Assembly (NCBI GenBank): GCA_030544215.1
Contig: JARZZO010000014.1
Span: forward strand, 37,725,734 to 37,789,733
From: Zantedeschia hybrid cultivar
Lineage: Eukaryota > Streptophyta > Magnoliopsida > Alismatales > Araceae
Length of the DNA: 64,000 nucleotides
Reading direction: 5' to 3'
The notes beneath the pieces were generated by a model. The model did not search any database. It was given only the letters and a program-made list of their open reading frames with translations, and was not told the DNA's origin. Positions 38,558 through 44,929 of this stretch are shown piece by piece. How positions within the stretch are numbered: position 1 is the first letter of the stretch; every line of letters starts with the position of its first letter. Position numbers and translations under genes: made by a program.

Positions 38558-41025
38558 CTAAAGCACCCATCTCAGCATCTGTCGTAAGCAGGGAATAGAT
38601 AAACATACATATGCTTAGTTATTTTATCTACACTTAGAATCTTGGGAGCACTTTTTCTTTTGAGACTATTTTGTTCTTAAGATTTATTTTTTCTAGATTT
38701 TTGTTTTTATTTTCAACAGTGTTCTATGTTTATCAAAACCATAACAATTTCCAAAGTATCTTAGTCTTGTTTTCTTTTTTTTTCTTTTTTTGGGGGGGGG
38801 GGAAGTCTCGTGTGTGTATGTGTGTGTGTGCACGCGTGTGCATATGCGAACATTTGTTTGTGTGTGTTAGAGAGAGAGAGAGAATTTTCATGCAACCAAT
38901 CCAAAAAGCTCACTTCAGGAAAAAAATGGCATTTTTCCTTTGGAGAAAGTTAAGTTGCAAAGTACTTGGAGTTAGAATTGTTACCAGAAATGTATTAGGA
39001 TTTCAAAATGATGGATATCAGGTTTATTACTCCTTTTTTTATCAAGCCAAAGTATTATATAACAAAATATCTTCGGATAGGACCTACTAAATAGTGCGGG
39101 CGATTCCTGTGAACTTGCACATGAACCTTCTCTCGGAAAGTGGGTTGAATGGGCTGCCTATTTAAACACATCATTAGGATACAACATCTAAGCAATAGAA
39201 TTGGATGTTCTAGATTATTTTAGGGCATTTTTACTGCAACATTCCTCTCCTAAATAGTTGTTTAATTAGCATGTGGAAGTCCCTCCAGGCACACCCAGGG
39301 ATGACAATGGTAATTGATAATCTGAAATCTGCTAAGGTCAAAGGCTCATAGGATGGATAAGGGCACATACTTTTGCTACTTTAATTTAAAATAAAATAAT
39401 ATCTACCTTTTTGTTAGAAAAGTCCTAATAGAGGAGCCGGCCTCGTGGAGATCGGGTATGGGGTAATCCATCAGGGAAAGAGTCTACAGTGCCACAGTCC
39501 ACTCTGAGTTGTTTACTATATACAAAGGCTGTGAGGTCCCACGCCAGCCAAAGCTAACCTCAAAGGGTCTTTCTGTCTTCTCTGTGAGTAAAAAGGTACA
39601 CAACTCAATTATAGAGCTGCTCCATAGTATTTACATCCAAGAAAGATAAATATCATGTTTTGTGTTAAATTTTCTCTGAAGAGAGCACTTTATGTTCTAT
39701 TCTTAACCATTTGTGCCAATATCATGGTTATGCATAAGGTGAAGGATAACATAGAGTAATTATGTATAGCATAAATCCATGGTCTTGACCTAGTAGCAAG
39801 TCTTTTACATCCATGTTATTTTCCTCAATACTTTTCTGAATTCCTTTTGTTGTGAAAATCAATCAAATATTCTGATTATCATGTCATACAGTCTGTATGC
39901 CTGCCATGTACCGGATGACAGAACTCTTAATTAAGTATTGTGTTTCCTATAGGAGTGGGAGAATGAGGCTGCAAGTGTGGCGAAGAAGATTGAGCTTCTT
40001 CAAGTATGCAAACGGCAAGTACATGTCGTTAGAAATATCTCTCTCAAGGACAAAACTTTCACTTTAACACTGAGACAAGGCCAATATGATTCGTTGCAGG
40101 CGGCTGCAAGGTGAAAGCTTGGGATCATGTTCTGCGCAGGAACTGCATGAAATAGCATGTCAAGTGGAGAGAGGCCTGCAAAACATACGAGGGAGGAAGG
40201 TAACTTCAGTAGTGCCAAGTTGAAAAAAATTTCATTTTTAATATCAGATAGCATCATTTGTTTTTAGTTGTACTATTCCCCAAGAAATGTTGGAGAACTA
40301 GGTGCTTCAGTATTCAGTGGAACCTTGTCAGTCTTATGCTGGATCTCAATTTCCTTCAGAATCAATTATTCGGGGAGCAGATTGCACTGCTAAGGGAAAA
40401 GGTACACTCATCTTTGTTTTTTTGTATGTTGAAAATAAAAGTTAAGCCCCTCCACCCCACCTAAGTTGCCTTAAATGAGACTGGAACATGCTGCAAGATG
40501 TCTGTCTTCCTTTGAATACTGTGTTTTAGCAAGCTCACTGTCATGAAAGCCTACATCACTCTCACTTCAACCACGCATAGTTCTCAAAATACGACTCAAT
40601 TTCAAAGACTTTGGATGCTTTTATTCTTGAGCGATATATACCTTGTCAAAGTGAGATGATGATATTTTTAAGTGCAACGAAGAGGGCATCAAATCCTGCT
40701 TTCCATTATGTTCATGAACCTCCTAAATATGGATCCTTGCACCACCTTGAATGGTTTCAGGAGAGGCTACTGTTGGGGGAGAATGCATTATTGCATGAGG
40801 AGGTATGACATCCAATTCCTTACGTTTTATGTTTAAAATGCCGTGTCTAAAACTGTAGAAATGTACGACTTAACGAAGCTGCCTTAATTAACTCAGGTAA
40901 AATCAAAGGGACAGGAACTGACCAAAACCTTCAATGACGTAAATGCTAGTGGAAGTACAGAAGTAGAGACGGAACTGTTCATTGGACGACCGGGAAAAAG
41001 GATCCAGTGCACAGTCCAAGGTTGA
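13818..41025 (+). CDS. SOC1-like: SOC1/TM3-type MADS-box gene, exons 2-7 (partial, first exon outside window)
   Basis: Six exons of 85, 62, 100, 42, 42 and 129 nt, with compatible phases and no stops, encode the I region, K domain and C-terminus of a type II MADS-box (MIKC) protein. Motifs include MQKTIDRYMERTKD, AASVAKKIELL, GESLGSCSAQELHEI, NQLFGEQIALLREK, ERLLLGENALLHEE and the subfamily signature EVETELFIGRP. The 62/100/42/42 sizes are those of SOC1 genes. A usual 182-nt MADS exon would give about 213 residues, close to Arabidopsis SOC1. SOC1 proteins are nuclear transcription factors that bind CArG boxes as dimers and promote flowering; that role here is inferred from family. The MADS-domain exon was not found and should lie left of position 1. 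Intron 2 is 26 kb. Confidence 0.9.
13903..14749 (+). other. Unique-looking AT-rich intron sequence
   Basis: AT-rich, with T- and A-runs (TTTTTTTTT near 14503, A-run at 14755). A ~35-bp stretch with TCTTTGCATTGAATGCG-like text recurs imperfectly at 14510-14530 and 14585-14600. No coding similarity was seen. Confidence 0.5.
14750..16460. repeat. Tandemly duplicated fold-back (MITE-like) repeat with AT/GA microsatellites
   Basis: Three blocks recur in order. Block X (ATTAAAGTTCYARGGA...CAACCTA...TATTTGAATATTT) is at 15003, 15299 and 15838. Block Y (CCTAAGGGATGGGGACAACC...) is at 15189, 15724 and 16345. Block Z (GATGTTATGGCRYGRACTATG...) is at 15511 and 16118. The Y-to-Y period is 535 and then 621 bp, differing mainly in the lengths of (AT)n(GA)n runs at 15137-15190, 15441-15512 and 15978-16116. 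The same consensus forms inverted arms at 37.86-38.27 kb, so this is a dispersed fold-back family. Confidence 0.75.
16461..16879. other. AT-rich intron sequence, possible end of the hAT element
   Basis: Contains a stretch rich in CGATT/AATCGG words (16505-16612) followed by long A-runs. Similar GATCGGCC/CCGATTC words occur near 33660-33780 beyond the satellite, so these may be the two ends of one hAT element. No clear terminal inverted repeat could be aligned by eye. Confidence 0.3.
16880..20751 (-). pseudogene. DUF659-type hAT transposase pseudogene
   Basis: Read on -, the order is that of plant hAT transposases. A BED-finger remnant from an ATG at 20751 has GWQHCTLEDGRQRR with stops. An acidic stretch follows near 20400. 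DUF659 is at 20092-19250 (MCDGWIRMTRRSIINFLIY, VQIVTDNEACYQV, YWVPCTAYPIDLMTEDIGRD, TSPTRFASNFISLESL). The mid-region is at about 19240-18660. The C-terminal dimerisation domain is at 18560-18360 (GVLSQTTSSNQRKRN, STFSVIYTKIRNILD, YYHYNMRL). A D/G-rich tail comes from an ATC microsatellite at 17660-17715. Many in-frame stops make it inactive. It lies antisense to the MADS gene. Its ends and 8-bp duplication were not found. Confidence 0.85.
17282..17616. mobile_element. MITE inside the hAT pseudogene, PIF/Harbinger-like
   Basis: The ends GCCTCACTTTGTTTGTGGAA and the complement of TTCTGCAAACAAACTGAGGC form an imperfect inverted repeat. The 335-bp interior is rich in TTATTC/GAATAA words. GGCCT-GTTTGTTTG-type ends with GGAATAA text are typical of plant Harbinger MITEs. 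TAA follows the right end, but a matching triplet is not clear on the left. It interrupts the hAT reading frame, so it is the younger insertion. Confidence 0.72.
20765..21279. repeat. ~150-bp AT-rich satellite, left part
   Basis: Monomers share TTCTAATAAGTTCAATTGAG and then CACACTCAATTGAA-CTTAATTACACTAATCATA. The ACTCAATTGAA word is at 20865, 21008 and 21160 (143 and 152 bp apart). The array stops in mid-monomer at 21279, where an LTR begins, and resumes at 32108. Confidence 0.85.
21280..21725 (+). repeat. 5' LTR part of the outer element
   Basis: Begins TGATGGGG after the AGTTC duplication. It contains TCTATAAATAG (TATA-like, 21493-21503) and a second TATAAA at 21549. It shares with 31730-32015 the string TTGACCGTCGGAGAGGGTTC and the surrounding ~270 bases. 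It is cut at 21725 by a copia LTR. Confidence 0.75.
21726..23033 (-). repeat. Truncated copia LTR, antisense
   Basis: On - this ends GAAACGC-like...CCCAACA and matches the LTR family of the copia element at 47197-56513. Shared text includes GGATTCGAATCCGCA, the CAACACCGCGTGAACTCGG-type stretch near 22425, and TCCACTGACAAGGTGTCC near 22817. The U3 end is missing because a gypsy LTR starts at 23034. No internal copia sequence adjoins it, so it is a solo or deletion-derived LTR. Confidence 0.8.
23034..24640 (-). repeat. LTR related to the 2137-10377 gypsy family, partial
   Basis: Begins TGTAACGGCCCGTCACCCT and shares with the 2137 LTR, in the same order, CATCGGGGCATACC, CTCAGTAGGGATC, AACCCYTCGGATAGCACGCT, AGGTGACCCTCTCT and the GCGTC hairpins (24050-24300). 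It is clearly diverged from that LTR. The expected ...CCTTACA end is missing, so the right boundary (about 24640) is approximate. Confidence 0.75.
24641..26454 (+). other. 3' internal region of an unidentified gypsy-type element
   Basis: No coding similarity recognised. It is assigned because it leads without visible break into the purine run CTGGAGGGGCATT (26442-26454) and the LTR that starts at 26455. Long 3' untranslated regions are usual in Tat/Ogre elements. Short open frames here carry no known motif. Confidence 0.4.
26455..27771 (+). repeat. LTR (3' copy) of a gypsy-type element
   Basis: Starts TGTAGACACCG directly after a polypurine run and ends GGGCGCCTACA, giving the inverted ends TGTAG/CTACA. 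Length 1317 bp. It holds a hairpin minisatellite at 26590-27060 and a GGTGGGTGGCCATA/TATGGTCACC near-palindrome at 27347-27385. The 5' partner LTR is not in the window. Confidence 0.7.
26590..27060. repeat. Minisatellite of CCTTCCAC...GTGGAAGG hairpins
   Basis: Repeated ~26-31-bp units of the form CCTTCCACCAYCCGTGGAAG-GCCAAC. Each half-unit pairs with the next (CCTTCCAC with GTGGAAGG). A longer unit (TTTTGGCCACCTTTTTCACTT / TTTTGGACACATTTTTCACTT, 26723 and 26850) is duplicated. The array is open in several frames, giving Pro/Thr/Ser-rich reads that I treat as artefacts. Confidence 0.8.
27772..28880 (-). pseudogene. Coiled-coil gag-like fragment of a Tat-type element, antisense
   Basis: On -, 28880-28720 reads EWEKAKRDKVAAHGSDHSER, then RRKRKADREAARIAKKKAAS. 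28600-28460 reads ADNSLDDSSICLRLAQGITL. 28315-27767 gives a helical heptad-rich stretch (MKRDLEDNIDALLDMNTQL, ERAERESAELRRESEGL, MATKAKIEENARQAEDNV, AIEAFKAGLESAEALI). This long-coil pattern is seen in the plant 'putative gypsy-type transposon' gag regions. Stops divide it, and it is cut by the LTR ending at 27771 and by the copia piece beginning near 28888. Confidence 0.6.
28888..30064 (+). pseudogene. 5'-truncated copia pol (RT ends and RNase H)
   Basis: The + frames read RRSGRVPREPERYVGHVCD, EDDDPQSYQEAIRNSDSEKW and MYTNQVWNLVDIPEGS. They then jump from the LTLIRL region (KARLVAKGY in intact elements) straight to VPYTSAIGSIMYAMLC. The RT palm with its YVDD box is therefore deleted. RNase H follows: SWKSSKQETTANSTTEAEYI and PLLCDNNGAIA. 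It ends in the purine tract AAGTGGGAGAT (30054-30064) before the LTR. Gag, protease and integrase are absent. Confidence 0.85.
30065..31724 (+). repeat. 3' LTR of the truncated copia element
   Basis: Starts TGTTAGTTTTCTGG after the purine tract and ends GACCGAACCCAACA; 1660 bp. It is a distant relative of the 47197 LTR, sharing the start TGTTAGTTTT, the phrase CTCTAGAGGCCGG-ACGTTTGTGCGGC and the CCCAACA end. It is followed directly by outer-LTR sequence (GGTCCATGATATTTTTTGTG). Confidence 0.85.
31725..32102 (+). repeat. 3' LTR remnant of the outer element
   Basis: Matches 21460-21725 from GTCCATGATATTTTTTGTG on and continues past the point where the 5' copy is cut, ending CTGCATCG before AGTTC. 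About 180 bases of its start are missing, lost where the copia element sits. Confidence 0.78.
32108..33340. repeat. ~150-bp satellite, right part, with a higher-order repeat
   Basis: The satellite of 20765-21279 resumes in register. ACTCAATTGAA-like words lie at 32125, 32723, 32879, 33030 and 33182 (156, 151 and 152 bp in the unbroken part). A GC-rich block interrupts at 32340-32655. A second copy of that block follows the array at 33355-33770, so block plus array recur with a ~1.05-kb period. Confidence 0.8.
32340..33770. repeat. Duplicated GC-rich block flanking the satellite
   Basis: Blocks 32340-32655 and 33355-33770 share AAATCYGACGTCGACRGYGGC, a GGGGTGAA-CCCCC run, a (GA)n stretch, AGGATGGCRGYGG, CCTTTTAAGGGGGATCC, a T/A-run (about 32625 and 33710) and GGGGG-GGAACARTGATTT. 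Together they define a higher-order repeat. No gene was recognised; the A/P/G-rich frames are low complexity. Confidence 0.7.
33771..34436. other. Intron sequence, nothing recognised
   Basis: Mixed-composition sequence with no coding similarity. A 23-bp unit (TGCACCACTATAAGTGTTTC) is tandemly duplicated at about 34367-34410. Confidence 0.5.
34437..34758 (-). mobile_element. TRIM (very short LTR retrotransposon)
   Basis: Two 118-119-bp direct repeats (34437-34555 and 34641-34758), TGAAATCCC...CCAACA on +, differ at only a few positions. Between them lie an 85-bp interior, a tRNA-iMet primer site on - (GCTCTGATACCA, 34626-34637) three bases from the right LTR, and a purine tract (complement of CTCTCCCTCACGGCC, 34556-34570) beside the left LTR. 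That is the complete TRIM plan with no coding sequence, read right to left. The flanks (AGAGA and CAGAG) give no exact 5-bp duplication. Confidence 0.88.
34764..35760. repeat. Low-complexity GCTGCTG/GGAGGAGG-rich region
   Basis: From about 35040 the sequence is made of imperfect repeats of GTTGCTGCT, GGAGGAGGAG and CCCTCCTGTTGAGGCTGCAG / CCCTCCTGTCAGGGCTTCAG (about 35465-35560). Long open frames appear in most frames, as expected for such composition. None shows a family motif and they conflict with one another, so I do not call a gene. Confidence 0.55.
35761..37780. other. Intron sequence, nothing firmly recognised
   Basis: AT-rich with some unique-looking text. At 37480-37740 the words GATCAACTGAT/GATCGACTGATC recur several times. 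The segment 36590-36830 reads like a transposon end, but no family was identified. The short minus frame at 36917-37144 has no known motif. Confidence 0.4.
37860..38270. mobile_element. Fold-back (MITE-like) element
   Basis: The left arm (about 37870-37960, CTTAGAGTTGTTCCTATCTC) is the approximate reverse complement of the right arm (38160-38265, AAGTTTTAAGGGATG...ATTTTTATTTTTTT). The consensus matches block Y of the tandem repeat at 14.75-16.46 kb. Confidence 0.65.
38336..38519. mobile_element. Short MITE with ~60-bp inverted ends
   Basis: ATCCTCTCAATACAGCTACT...CTCGGTCAGTGTTGAGAAGG at the left pairs with the complement of CCTCTCAGCACCGACTGAG...CAGCTGTACTGACAGGAACC at the right, around a ~60-bp centre. 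It lies between (AT)n at 38312-38333 and (TG)n(AG)n at 38520-38555. No transposase. Confidence 0.72.
38556..39952. other. 3' end of MADS intron 2
   Basis: AT-rich, with T- and G-runs at about 38780-38803 and (GT)n at 38810-38870. No coding similarity. It ends at the acceptor TTTCCTATAG (39943-39952). Confidence 0.55.
39953..40014 (+). CDS. SOC1-like: SOC1-like exon 3 (start of K domain)
   Basis: 62 nt, phase 0 at the start: EWENEAASVAKKIELLQVCK plus two bases of an R codon. The acceptor is CCTATAG. The donor is ACG|GCAAGT, a GC donor with otherwise perfect consensus. Using the nearby GTACAT four bases on would break the frame. Confidence 0.9.
40100..40199 (+). CDS. SOC1-like: SOC1-like exon 4 (K domain)
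   Basis: 100 nt between TCGTTGCAG and AAG|GTAACT. It encodes RRLQGESLGSCSAQELHEI and then ACQVERGLQNIRGRK, matching the K-box helix of SOC1 proteins (GE-x-L-x-SCS-x-EL...IE-x-QLE...IR-x-RK) that mediates dimer and tetramer formation. Confidence 0.92.
40360..40401 (+). CDS. SOC1-like: SOC1-like exon 5
   Basis: 42 nt between CCTTCAG and AAG|GTACAC: NQLFGEQIALLREK. The family usually has a K where this gene has G (QLFKEQI). Confidence 0.9.
40761..40802 (+). CDS. SOC1-like: SOC1-like exon 6
   Basis: 42 nt between GTTTCAG and GAG|GTATGA: ERLLLGENALLHEE, the end of the K-domain coil. Confidence 0.9.
40897..41025 (+). CDS. SOC1-like: SOC1-like exon 7 (C-terminus and stop)
   Basis: 129 nt from acceptor AACTCAG to TGA at 41023-41025, 42 residues. 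It carries the SOC1/TM3 subfamily motif EVETELFIGRPGKR, followed by eight more residues. The motif assigns the gene to this subfamily rather than to other MIKC clades. Confidence 0.9.
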   Translation, partial: VKSKGQELTKTFNDVNASGSTEVETELFIGRPGKRIQCTVQG

Positions 41026-41400
41026 CAAAATTGGCAACAAAATCAGAATGGTATATGAAATGCTATTGTTGAATTAGGCATGTACAATCCATGTGTATCA
41101 CAATTGTTTATCTCCAGTATATAATTGCAAACTTGTTATTATTATAAAGGCCAGAGTATATGATGGCATAAAGCAGAGAATATCAAGTTGTCAAGTTGCT
41201 GCGAAAGAATCTCATCAGTATGTGTTTTGTTTTGCACAAGTTTTTTTTTTGATTTAATGTTTCATAAGAAACTGACATATTGAGTTCCAATTTCCCCTTT
41301 TCAAACCCAATCTTATGACAAACTCTAAATGGAGGGATAATAGGGTTTTCAAATAACTGAGATAATAAACTCAAATAAAGTAGGAGACTCGTGAATAAAG
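41026..41400 (+). promoter_or_regulatory. Probable 3' UTR with poly(A) signals
   Basis: Unique AT-rich sequence after the stop. AATAAA occurs at 41364, 41374 and 41394, just before an LTR fragment starts at 41402. The true cleavage site cannot be seen. Confidence 0.5.
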
Positions 41401-41401
41401 T

Positions 41402-41760
41402 TGTAACAACCCCAATCTCGGTTTGGTTTCCCCCGACTCATTTGAATGCGAGCAAATTATAGCGAGAGTAACTCATCAAAAATTCACATCATTGAGAGAG
41501 CTCGCAAGACAAAACAAACACATGCCATCGTATTTTTATTAAATGTTCAATTACATAACCATAATGAAACTTCCTCATAGGTACAAAGTGACACATGATT
41601 AATCTTTAGAATCTACTGCGTTTCTATTCAAGGGAAAAATGAATAGACTAATCCAATCCAACTAGCTAATCTCCCTTTTATGTTCCATGTTCCATAAGTT
41701 TATCCGTCCAGTTCGAGTTCCTACCTGAGTTTACGTGAAATTGTTAATGTTGAACCATTG
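41402..41760. repeat. Gypsy-type LTR fragment
   Basis: TGTAACAACCCCAATCTCGG resembles the TGTAACGACCCG... LTR starts at 2137 and 23034 and the common plant TGTAACAACCC LTR ends. No second LTR or coding part adjoins; the right boundary is a guess where AT-rich sequence resumes. Confidence 0.45.
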
Positions 41761-42198
41761 GACAACTCCTTGTATTATTTTCATATTTTGATGATGACAA
41801 GTGTTGAATATGAAGTAACTAGTTGTAATCTCGTACGATGCATGGCTATTTAACATATTTAAAGAAAAAATTATAATTAATATAAGTAAAGTTAATTTTT
41901 TACATTTTTTGAAGGAATGAATAAAAAAATTATTGACGAATATATATTCAGAAATATTAATAATATTAGATTAGTTGTTTGGTAAATATTAAAAGTTCAT
42001 AATCATTGTATTCAATTGAAATATGAATTGAGAGAAAAAACTAAAAAGTGAACTGAAAGTTTGCATGAGATTATCTTAATAAATGTTGTGTTGAAATATA
42101 TATTAAGAGAAAATTGAGAGAGAAATTGATCTCGTTAATAACGAACGAAATTAGTTATCTCATGAGACCATCGCAATAATGATAACAAATATCAAAAT
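41761..42198. other. AT-rich sequence, nothing recognised
   Basis: Contains TTAGTTATCTCATGAGACCATC, which recurs in the simple-repeat region right of the Pack-MULE. The MULE therefore landed inside this repeat family. Confidence 0.45.
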
Positions 42199-42207
42199 TT
42201 ATTATTA
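42199..42207. repeat. 9-bp target duplication of the MULE, left
   Basis: TTATTATTA here and at 44007-44015, the 9-bp length typical of Mutator-like elements. The motif is simple, so chance agreement is somewhat likelier than usual. Confidence 0.75.
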
Positions 42208-42459
42208 GGAAAAATTATCAGTATATCCTTAAAATCTTTACAAATAACTCCTATACCCCTACCTTTAACAAAACTCCCTCAATACCCTTGAAATCTATAA
42301 CATTTGGTCTTCCTACACCTGAGGTTTATGGACGTCCAATGAAGACAAATATTATGTGGAATATCCCTTAATGGAGCAAACGGTTTAAATGGGCGTGCGC
42401 TAGTTAGCACCCCTCTCAAGGTTCGAAGTCTCTGATCCACTCCCCATCCTCCTCAACAC

Positions 42460-42930
42460 CTGACTAGGTGATTCTTGTAACAGAAGGTGCAGCTTTGAAG
42501 TGGTTGTTGGAGGGGTTAAGGGCGCTCTGCCTGAGCTCCACGAGGCACTGCGATATGCCATCGGTTAGTCTGCTCACAGTAACCAGTCGACCCCCCTTCT
42601 CAGGCAGCCCACCCATGGAGTGCTCCCCCATCCCTCCTCTCCAATCTCGACCCACGCTTCCCACCTCTAGTGCCAGCCCGGCAGCACCCACCCAGCCCCC
42701 AGCCGCCAACGAGCCCAGCTCCGAGCACCCTGCCATGGCGCCACTTGCGGATGGCAAGAGTCTAGCCGTCCCCATCCATTGGCTACCCCGATTAGCACCG
42801 CCCTCATCTGCAGATCGCCCCCCTTATGTGTCGCCCTCGCCAACGTGCTCCATCGCCCTTGATTTGCAGCACTCCCATTTGTAGGCCGCCCCAAACTCGG
42901 TAGCTGGCCTGTCTACCCCAAGTTGTAGTG
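42460..42930. pseudogene. Captured GC-rich fragment of unknown origin in the Pack-MULE
   Basis: On - the frame includes VSRLTDGISQCLVELRQSAL and then NPSNNHFKAAPSVTRI. On + a 138-residue P/S-rich frame is open. I recognise neither. The abrupt change from AT-rich TIR to GC-rich sequence suggests a captured genic piece. Confidence 0.4.
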
Positions 42931-42999
42931 CCCTCTACTTATTTTTACAAAAAGTCTTCTTTTATAATTGGGAAAATTACCAGTACCCATCGGCGGGCG

Positions 43000-43192
43000 A
43001 TACATGGTGTAGCTCGTTGGCAGCTCCCCGGACAACTTGCTGCTGAAGACAACCAGCTATTGCAGGGTATCCCCGAAGAAGCTGTTGTTGAAGAACTTCA
43101 GACTATATAGGTTCGGGTTGGAAGCAAGCGTAGCTGGGATTTCACCTTCCAAGAAGTTATTGTCAAGCACGAGTGTCAGCATGTGCACTTGT
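43000..43192 (-). pseudogene. Captured LRR fragment in the Pack-MULE
   Basis: On -: LTLVLDNNFLEGEIPATLAS, then NPNLYSLKFFNNSFFGDTLQ and, after a stop, LSGELPTS. Spacing and residues fit plant-specific leucine-rich repeats (LxxLxLxxNxLxGxIP). It is joined directly to the glutaredoxin-like fragment on its right. Confidence 0.7.
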
Positions 43193-43770
43193 CGCAGAGC
43201 ATGAAGCGGAAACCCTCACAGCTCTTGCAGACCCTTGGCTTTGCCGGGGGCACCCCCTCCACATACGTCTTGAGCTCGCCGGCCTCATGGAGTTGCCGGA
43301 TCTCCTCTGCCCCGCCCATGTACCGCCCACCGATGAACACACTGGGGACGGTCAGTTGCTTTCGTCCCCGATCCCCTTTAGCTTGTTCAGGAACGTCGAG
43401 TCCATCTACAGATCCTGCTCATCGATGGCAATGACAAAGTGGAAGCTCTGCAGGATGGACCACACCGCGCCGCAATCCTCGAAGGTCTTGCAGACGACGT
43501 AGAGGCTAGTGAAGTAGACCACAATCCACTTTTCTCTGGTGGCTGGGTTGGGGTCAACATGGAGAGGCGTGGTGGCAAGCGCCTGCCAACTGCGGAGGAT
43601 GCCGATCGAATGCGATGGAAGATGGACGGCTTCTTAGGGGCGGGGACGACGGAGTTGGGTGGGGCCTTGGCGGCCAACAGGGCGTGGACGTCCTAGAAGG
43701 AGGTGGAGGAGAAGGAGGGTGCAACGGCGACGACAACGCGAATACAGTAGCTCTTCCATGGGAGGCTCTG
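43193..43770 (-). pseudogene. Captured glutaredoxin-like fragment in the Pack-MULE
   Basis: On -: KWIVVYFTSLYVVCKTFEDC, AVWSILQSFHFVI, DEQDL-stop-MDSTFLNKLKG, then in a shifted frame VFIGGRYMGGAEEIRQLHEA and GELKTYVEGVPP. These are the blocks of the plant glutaredoxin-domain family that ends in a cysteine-rich tail (CEGFRFMLCDKC follows). A nonsense codon and at least one frameshift break it. The upstream S/P-rich part (43560-43770) is like the variable N-termini of that family. Confidence 0.75.
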
Positions 43771-44006
43771 CTCCATGAGGTGAGAAGACGAAGAAGAGAG
43801 AAAGAGGTGCACGTAACTAGGTAGGGGGTCTAGTTAGTCAAATTACACCCTCAACCCAACCTCAGTTAGTTTCCATAGATGTATGTTGACGGTAAGGGTA
43901 TTATATAGGCCATTTAAAGATTTCAAGGATATTGAGGGAGTTTTGTTAAAGGTAGGGGTATAGGAATTATTTGTAAATATTTTAGGGGTATACTGATAAT
44001 TTTCTC

Positions 44007-44015
44007 TTATTATTA
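44007..44015. repeat. 9-bp target duplication of the MULE, right
   Basis: TTATTATTA, matching 42199-42207. Confidence 0.75.
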
Positions 44016-44900
44016 TTATCTTAAAAGATTGTCTTAATATTATTAATAATAATAACTACAATAACAACAACAATAATAATAATAGTAATAATAATATGAG
44101 TGAAAAAAGTGAGAGAGAGACTGGTCTCATTAATAATAATAATAATAATTTTAAAAATAATAATAATATCAAAATTCATTATTATTATCACATGAGACTA
44201 TCCTAGTAGATAGTAATAATAATAATAATAATGATGATGATGTTAAAATTGGTTATTATTATCTCGAGATTGCAACAATAAAAACAACAACAAAAATAAT
44301 AAGGGATAGAAAAATTAGAGATAAAAATATTAAAAGGGAGAGAGAAAAATGTGAAAGAAGAGAAAGAGAGATGATAATAATAATAATAATAATATCAAAA
44401 TTAGTTATCATTATCTCATGAGACTATCATTTTGATATTAATTTTCTAATCATAATGATAATAATATCAAAATTACTTATTTTTATCCCATAAAAATATT
44501 ATAAAAAATAATAATAATTTTAAAATTAATTATTATTATCTCAAGAGATTGCAACAATAACAACAATAATAATAATAGGGGACAAAAAATAGGAGATAAA
44601 AATATTAATAGGGAGAGAGAAAAATGTGAAAGAGGATGATGATAATAATAACAACAACAACAATAATAATAATAATAATAATGCTTAGGAGAGAGAGGGC
44701 AGAGGGGGAGAATTAGTGAGAGAGAGAAGGGAGGGAGAGAATTAATGAGAGGGGGGAGAGAGAGATGGTGAGAGAGAGAATTAATAAGAAAGAGGAGAGA
44801 AAGAATTAGTAGGAGACATAGACATTAATAGGGAAGAGAGAGAGGGAGAGAATTAGGAGGAAAACAGAGAATTCTGGTGTTGACACGTGGCACCAGAGAA
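44016..44900. repeat. AAT/GA-rich microsatellite region with a ~290-bp repeat
   Basis: Runs of AAT, AAC and GA. The string TTATTATTATCTCRAGA-TTGCAACAATA and the following AGATAAAAATATTAA-GGGAGAGAGA recur at about 44258-44350 and 44530-44630, and YATTATCTCATGAGACTATC recurs at 44185 and 44410. It shares text with 42100-42198. No gene. Confidence 0.7.
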
Positions 44901-44929
44901 CTCTGTTTTATATATATAGTATAGATTAG

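Larger units (their letters stand above)
13903..39952 (+). other. MADS intron 2, 26 kb, filled with transposable elements
   Basis: Bounded by GTAAAA at 13903 and CCTATAG at 39944-39952, 26050 bp. Exon 2 ends and exon 3 starts in phase 0, and the joined reading follows SOC1 proteins. No other exon-like MADS sequence lies between. At least ten separate transposon insertions or remnants make up most of its length. Confidence 0.82.
42208..44006. mobile_element. Pack-MULE carrying gene fragments
   Basis: The ends GGAAAAATTATCAGTATAYC and the complement of ...GATAATTTTCTC form an inverted repeat of about 95 bp with few mismatches. A 9-bp duplication TTATTATTA flanks it. The 1799-bp element has no transposase. 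Its interior is GC-rich, unlike the AT-rich flanks, and contains fragments similar to at least two plant gene families (glutaredoxin-like, LRR). That is the definition of a Pack-MULE. The fragments contain stops and frame changes, so a functional chimeric protein is unlikely; transcription is unknown. Confidence 0.88.

Noticed and set aside
39290..39320. CAGGGATGACAATGG, like a hAT terminal repeat
   Set aside because: No inverted partner or 8-bp duplication was found nearby.
40258..40808. Frames of 65-68 codons at 40258-40464 and 40611-40808
   Set aside because: They run through introns of the MADS gene; the true exons inside them are bounded by splice sites and use the family frame.
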